From the NCBI RefSeq assembly GCF_019175385.1, contig NC_083344.1, forward strand, positions 65,286,782 to 65,350,781: a stretch of DNA of 64,000 bases. The letters run 5' to 3'. This document shows positions 59,347-64,000 of this stretch, piece by piece. A program made the position numbers and the translations under genes. Each line of letters starts with the position of its first letter. Within the stretch, counting starts at the first letter, position 1. Origin of the DNA: Lycium barbarum (taxonomy: Eukaryota > Streptophyta > Magnoliopsida > Solanales > Solanaceae). The notes beneath the pieces were generated by a model. It was not told the DNA's origin, did not search any database, and saw nothing but the letters and a program-made list of their open reading frames with translations.

Positions 59347-59578
59347 AAAATCATAAGCTTTGCAATTTCTAGAATTAGAATCATCCTCATCATGTTCATC
59401 ATAGAAAACATCTCATCTTTAGTATCATAAGAAGCTTTTAAGAATCGTGAACTTCTAACTTTTGGACGTAAAAAAATGTTATGGCAAAATATACAGAATC
59501 ATAACATAGGAATCATGCCTTCGAAAGAAAGGGACTAGCCTTAACATACCTTTCGATTTCCTTAGCCACTCAACGTTT
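59347..59578 (-). repeat. TE-F 5' LTR, piece between TE-E and TE-G
   Basis: Matches 41526-41758 of the 3' LTR and holds the ACATACCTTTCG donor-like block on minus. It is cut at 59578 by TE-G. Confidence 0.88.
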
Positions 59579-59940
59579 TCTTACACCCCGTATTTCGTAT
59601 GTTGAAATTAGAGCTACGTTTCAGGAGATATTAGATTATATGCGCTTTTCTTATGATTGTAAGGGTTTAAGTTCATATAATAAGCTATGGAAGGGGTTGA
59701 AGGGCAAGTGAATCAAGGAAATTAAGTTTGTTCAAACTTGAAGAAACTATAAAGGACAATTTTTGCCCAAATTGGTGAAAGAATATCTTTTAGTATATGA
59801 GAAGTTTCGAGGCAAAGCAAAAGCCTAAAGTGAAGTTCATGAAGTCTAGTTTCCAACGCAATAAATTGCTCGTCGATACGGCATCAGAGTAAGGAGATGT
59901 GGACGTTGCAAGTCTTGCTGGAAGGCAAGGAAATTGCTAT

Positions 59941-60056
59941 ACGCGAACGCTCCAGGAGGTGGCACGAACGCGCAGAAGGGTGACGATGCAACCCAGCACG
60001 AACGCGCTGAGTACTCTCTAAGTCGGTACAAATCGACTCTAGAAAAGTATAAAAGG
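59941..60056 (+). promoter_or_regulatory. TE-G 5' LTR repeats and TATA box
   Basis: Three CGAACGC-type repeats and a GTCGG/CGAC dyad upstream of TATAAAAGG. Confidence 0.5.
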
Positions 60057-61139
60057 GGGATTACCCTCTTATTTTTAGACCAAACACCCCTAAAAAGCTC
60101 TCAAATATTTTGGAACATTCCCCCAACGTCCGTCCATTAAATTTTAACGCGAATTAAGTGAAATCTCCGGATTTAGGTCCAGACAGCGTATAGTTGCGAT
60201 TATAATACCGTGTTATGGCGAAACTTGGCTTGGATTCAAGGTGGTAATTGATGATATTGCAGTTCTAGCGGGTGAAAGGTATGAATCTTTCCTTATAAAT
60301 ATTGATTTAAGCTTATTTACGGAGGGAAAGTTATTAAATGATCGTATGGGTTGACAAATTGGATAAAACATCGTGTGGGATATTTATGGAACATATTGGT
60401 ATTGATTATATTGTTGTTGATGTTGTTATTGTTGTTGGTTGCTGGATTGTGATTTTGAGCTAGGCATATAAACAGGGGAGATGCTGCCCGAATTTTGACA
60501 AATTCTAAATGGATTTAAACTAAAGGCTTAAGACGAGTGTATGATGGTGAGCCTAAAAATAGAATGAATGGTTTTATATCTAGATTGTTAGACTACGAAC
60601 GATCGTAAATAGAATGCAAGACGGGAGGTAGGTTGGAAAGTCGAGAAGTGAGTTTCCAAGTATGTTAAGGCTAAACCTTTCTTTCCTAAGGCATGATTCC
60701 TTTGTTTTGAACCTATATATGATATCTTCAATAACCCCATTTCTAAAAATACCAAAGCTTACAGTTCCCGATGTTTCTGTTATATCATTTAGCTTGTTTC
60801 ATGGCTAGTGATGTTATTCATTGATGTTGATCTCACCTTACTATCTTTTTCCTTCAAGGTGAGATGTGTTCATGATGAAGGTTCCCTAATAACAATCCAA
60901 CGAGTTTAGGAACGGGTTCTTAAGGAATGTTTTATAGGACATGAATAGAGTGCAAGTAGAGGATCCTTAATGAGGTATTTAATGTTCAAAGAGAGGTTTA
61001 TGTTGTATTTTAGGACTTGGTTGATGTTTAGTCAAGCGGGGAGAATTACTGATGGCCTGACCTGTTCTTATAAGTCTTATGAGATTATGTAGACCCTACG
61101 GGTTAAGTAATGACCATGGGAAGTGTATAGAGAGTACTT

Positions 61140-61430
61140 GTGGAAGTTTGGTTATGATGTCGATTATAATTACCACTTGTCTACGACCAGTCGGACAAAT
61201 GTTACCACCGGGATATGGCCGGTTGGGCTGATATGTGTTTACCACTGGTCTACAACCAGTTAGGCAGTTATGTATTTTCCACCATGCTACGGTTGGTTGG
61301 TCAGTTATTACCACCGAGCTACGGCCGGTCGGGCAGTTACCACTGATAAGTCGGGCAGTTGCGCTCTACCGTTGGGCAATAATCGGACGGGCAGTTACCA
61401 CTGGTCAGTTGGGCAGTTAGCACTAGGACA
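61140..61430 (+). repeat. Degenerate tandem repeat in TE-G LTR
   Basis: Repeats of TTACCAC then CTACGGCCGGTCGGGCAG (about 30-40 bp, variable), seven or so copies. Confidence 0.7.
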
Positions 61431-62064
61431 ATAAGTAAGCTAGAGATACAGTATTGTTCATGGATGTAGTGGAAGATATGAGAGTATTAAGGGACACGCG
61501 CAACAGATTCTCATTGGTAAGTCAAAAGTGCCAGGCTGATTTTTATCCTCTTTCTTTGTAGCATATGTTTATTATATTACATTCCCGCGTTACATACGCG
61601 GTAAATTTTTTGTACTGACATCCTTTCTTTTGTGGACGCTGCGTTCATGCCCGCAGGTGTAGACAGACGGGATGAGGATCTTCCGTAGTAGGCTGCTTTC
61701 GGGTACTAGTTTTGCTTGGTGGGCTCCACTTCTTCCTAGAGCATTCTCAAGTATGGGTTGTATATGTATTTTGTGTTAAGGGTAAGTTGGGGGCCCTGTC
61801 CGGACTTATATACTTCAGTCATGTTCTTAGATGCTTTTGCAGACAGATTCCTATGTGCAGCTCAGTTATGTTTTGTTAATGGATATGTTGATGTCGTTGG
61901 CCTATTGTACTTATACGTATGCATGATATTACATTCATAGTTGGCCTTCTTGGCCTTATTTTGCCGTTGGAGGCATAGATGATGCAAGATATTGTTTGGT
62001 TCGCTCGGCCCCAACAGGGTGCCGGGTTCCAATCACACCTCACTGAGGTTGGGGTGTGACAAAG

Positions 62065-62076
62065 TGTATCAGAGCA
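62065..62076 (+). other. TE-G primer binding site, one base missing
   Basis: TGTATCAGAGCA: the initiator-Met site TGGTATCAGAGCA lacking one G. Confidence 0.85.
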
Positions 62077-62265
62077 GGTCTGTCCTAGGGTTGTCTGCAA
62101 GCCATGTCTAGCAGAGTCTTTTTTATGGTGTGCAGTGTGCCACACTTATAAACAGGAGGCTGCAAGGCATTTAGGAAGATTTCCTTTCTTTCCTATCTTA
62201 GATCATGTGATAGAACCATTATATAAGGATTCTTTTTTTCCCGACCATATGTTATGATTTCAGTA

Positions 62266-63540
62266 ATGCCTATGAAGAGAAAATCCTAGAAGGGCAAGGC
62301 AGTGGCCGGAAGAAGGATTCAGCGGGAGTCGCTGGTAGATATAGAGGAAGGCGGGTCTCAGAATGAAGTTCCATCCTAGACCTCTGATACCCCAATCGCT
62401 CCAAAGGAGCATACAGGAACTCCAGCACCCCCAGTTCCCCCATCTTATGCCTCGGGTCGGGAGGTACAAGAAACTATTCGGTTATTGACTCAGATAGTCG
62501 CTGCTCAGGCCCAGCAGCAGGGTGCAGGTTACGGTGATAGATCTGTTAGTGCCAGAGTCCTAGACTTTCTTAATTTATCCCCTCCAGATTTCTATGGGTC
62601 GAATCCAGAGGAGGACCCGCCGAATTTTATAGATGAAATACTAAGGACGTTGCGAGTGATTCATGCTTCAAACTCTGAGTCAATAGAGTTAGCTTCCTAC
62701 AGATTACGGGATGTGGTTGTGTATTGGTATAATGCTTGGATGTCTTCCAGAGGGGCTAATACACTCCCACCTGTGTGGCAGGAATTCATAGATGCATTCC
62801 TTCGACATTATTTGCCACCAAAGGTCCGTCGGGCGAGAGTAGATAGATTCTTGACTCTTAGGAAAGGAAACAGAAGTGTGCGGGAGTATAGTCTCCAGTT
62901 TAACATTTTAGCTAGGTATGCTCTCACTATTATAGCAAAAAAAGAAGATCGAGTGCACCGGTTTGTGGTGGGGCTCGAGCCACATTTGATTAAGTAATGT
63001 TCCACAGCTGCTTTACTTGACGGTATGGACATTTCCCGTATCTAGGCATATGCTCAGAATCTAGAAGATCATAAGAGACGGCAGTCTGAGGATTTGAATA
63101 AGAGTCAGTCTAAGAGAGTTATATCTTCTAGTCAGTTAGAGGATATCAAAGGTAGTTTTAGGCCCCCACTTTAACCTACCACTGTTCCTTCACCATCACG
63201 GAGGCCGGCTTATTTTGAGTTAGGTCAAAATTCGAGGGCTTCACTGGAGAGAATCAGCACAGATGAGGATGCCCCCTCCATGAGGCAGTTAGTGTGGTAG
63301 AGCCCATTCTGGATGATATCGTCAGGGATCTGATGTCTGTTATACATGTGAGGTTTCAGGTCACTATACGCAGGATTGCTCGATGAATGATAGAGGTGGT
63401 ATGGCTCGACCCACTAGATCAGCAGCTCCTTCAACTTCCTCGGTACGCTTCTCAGAACGAGGCCTTTAGAACCGCATATATGCTTTGACTAGGCATCAGG
63501 ATCAGGAGCAGTTACCCTATGCTAATACAGGTATAATTAT
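62266..63540 (+). pseudogene. TE-G gag with protease start, broken and truncated
   Basis: Start MPMKRKS at 62266. Stops at 62287 and 62377 break the N-terminal linker. The capsid domain is open at 62485-62997 (FYGSNPEEDPPNF, REYSLQFN). More in-frame stops follow at 62995, 63043, 63172 and 63298. After a +1 frameshift the zinc knuckle (CYTCEVSGHYTQDC, from 63338) is intact. The sequence then reaches RIYALTRHQDQE, the lead-in to protease, and ends near 63540, where pol should continue. About 3.4 kb present in TE-2 is missing, with the junction near a GGTATA motif. Confidence 0.9.
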
Positions 63541-63713
63541 TAGTTATGTGTGGTTAAAAAGTTAATATTACTTATGGTGGTTGGTGCGGTATTGTGTATT
63601 TTAGCTTGCTGTGTCACAGGTTGGCAATATTATAGTTACCGAGGGAAATCTTCAAAAAAAAATTGCATAAGGTCCCTAAGAATTTAACATTTGAGGACGA
63701 ATGCTTTTAAGAT
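63541..63713 (+). other. TE-G 3' untranslated region
   Basis: Matches the post-chromodomain stretch of TE-2 (about 11395-11560), with ATTTGAGGACGAATG. Confidence 0.75.
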
Positions 63714-63738
63714 GGGGGGGGGGGGGGGGGGGGGAGAA
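63714..63738 (+). other. TE-G polypurine tract with 21-nt poly(dG)
   Basis: A G homopolymer (63714-63734) followed by AGAA, ending at the LTR start. Confidence 0.85.
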
Positions 63739-64000
63739 TGTTGCACCCCGTAGTTTCGTATGTTGAGATTCGAGCTACCTTTCAGGAGATATATGAGATT
63801 ATATGCGCTTATCTTATGATTGTGAGGGTTTAAGTTCATATAATAAGCTATGCAAGGGGTTGAAGGCCAAGAGAATCAAGAAAATTAAGTTAGTTGAAAC
63901 TTGGAGAAAATATAAAGGGCAATTTTGGCCCAACTTGGAGAAAGAACATCTTTTAGTATATGCGAAGTTTCGAGGCAAAGAAAAATCCTAAAGTGAAGTT
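63739..64000 (+). repeat. TE-G 3' LTR, truncated by window end
   Basis: Begins TGTTGCACCCCG and matches 59579 onward. Confidence 0.9.

Larger units (their letters stand above)
37825..59578 (-). mobile_element. TE-F: large gypsy-derived, apparently non-coding element, 5' LTR incomplete in window
   Basis: On minus: 5' LTR (split by TE-E, cut by TE-G), primer site (48064-48076), about 5.2 kb of internal sequence without gag-pol homology except a weak acidic frame, a polypurine tract and an expanded 3' LTR. LTR-bounded elements of this kind without coding domains are called LARDs in plants. TE-E and TE-G sit within its 5' LTR 237 bp of LTR sequence apart. Confidence 0.85.
59579..62061 (+). repeat. 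TE-G 5' LTR
   Basis: Starts TCTTACACCCCG (TG decayed to TC) and ends GGTGTGACA. It has CGCGAACGC repeats (59941-60010), TATAAAAGG (60048-60056), donor-like AAAG|GTATGAA (GT at 60279) and AAGTATGTTAAGG (GT at 60660), a repeat tract (61140-61430), branch-like TACTGAC (61613-61619) with a degenerate hairpin, and CGCAG|GT (AG ends 61656). Confidence 0.92.
59579..64000 (+). mobile_element. TE-G: gypsy element with pol deleted, right end outside window
   Basis: 5' LTR, primer site, broken gag, a direct jump from the start of protease to the 3' untranslated region, an expanded purine tract and the first 262 bp of the 3' LTR. CGTTT precedes it; the partner duplication is off the window. Confidence 0.9.

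Overview
This 64-kb window looks like plant intergenic heterochromatin built almost entirely from nested retrotransposons; I find no convincing host gene, rRNA or tRNA gene. Long-LTR Ty3/gypsy chromoviruses of the Tekay/Del type, initiator-Met-tRNA primer sites, and an RTE-type LINE 3' end with a (GTT)n tail suggest a flowering plant, probably Solanaceae (inference; no species marker was seen).

Left third. TE-1 (+, gypsy) enters the window inside its reverse transcriptase and ends at 15679. Its 3' LTR is split by complete TE-2 (+, 3735-14197, 5-bp target duplication GGTGT). At 15680-17632 and again from 23438 lies an older relic with gag-like pieces. It is split by solo LTR A (+, 17633-23432, duplication AGTAC), which itself contains solo LTR B (-, 18803-21388, duplication CATAT).

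Middle. 23438-27672 holds relic sequence, a foldback element with about 215-bp inverted repeats (24992-25880) and one weak ORF. A copia element (-, 27673-36877, duplication GAGCA, 195-bp LTRs) is broken in its reverse transcriptase by solo LTR C (+, 29220-32278, duplication AAACC).

Right third. TE-F (-, from 37825 rightwards) is a large gypsy derivative with no recognisable pol. Its 3' LTR is enlarged to 5.1 kb by tandem duplications, its interior carries an RTE LINE fragment, and its 5' LTR is split by complete TE-E (-, 49356-59341, duplication GCATT) and by TE-G (+, 59579 to window end). TE-G keeps a broken gag but has lost nearly all of pol.

Every coding region is damaged by in-frame stops, frameshifts or catalytic substitutions. 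The long LTRs nevertheless share an ordered set of elements despite poor overall similarity: short dyads just upstream of a TATA-like box, two splice-donor-like sites, a copy-specific repeat or dyad tract, a perfect TCAGTAC/GTACTGA hairpin overlapping a branch-point-like TACTGAC, a CAG|GT acceptor-like site, and a second hairpin. This shared leader-intron-like architecture is the most interesting signal in the window. All comparisons were made by eye.
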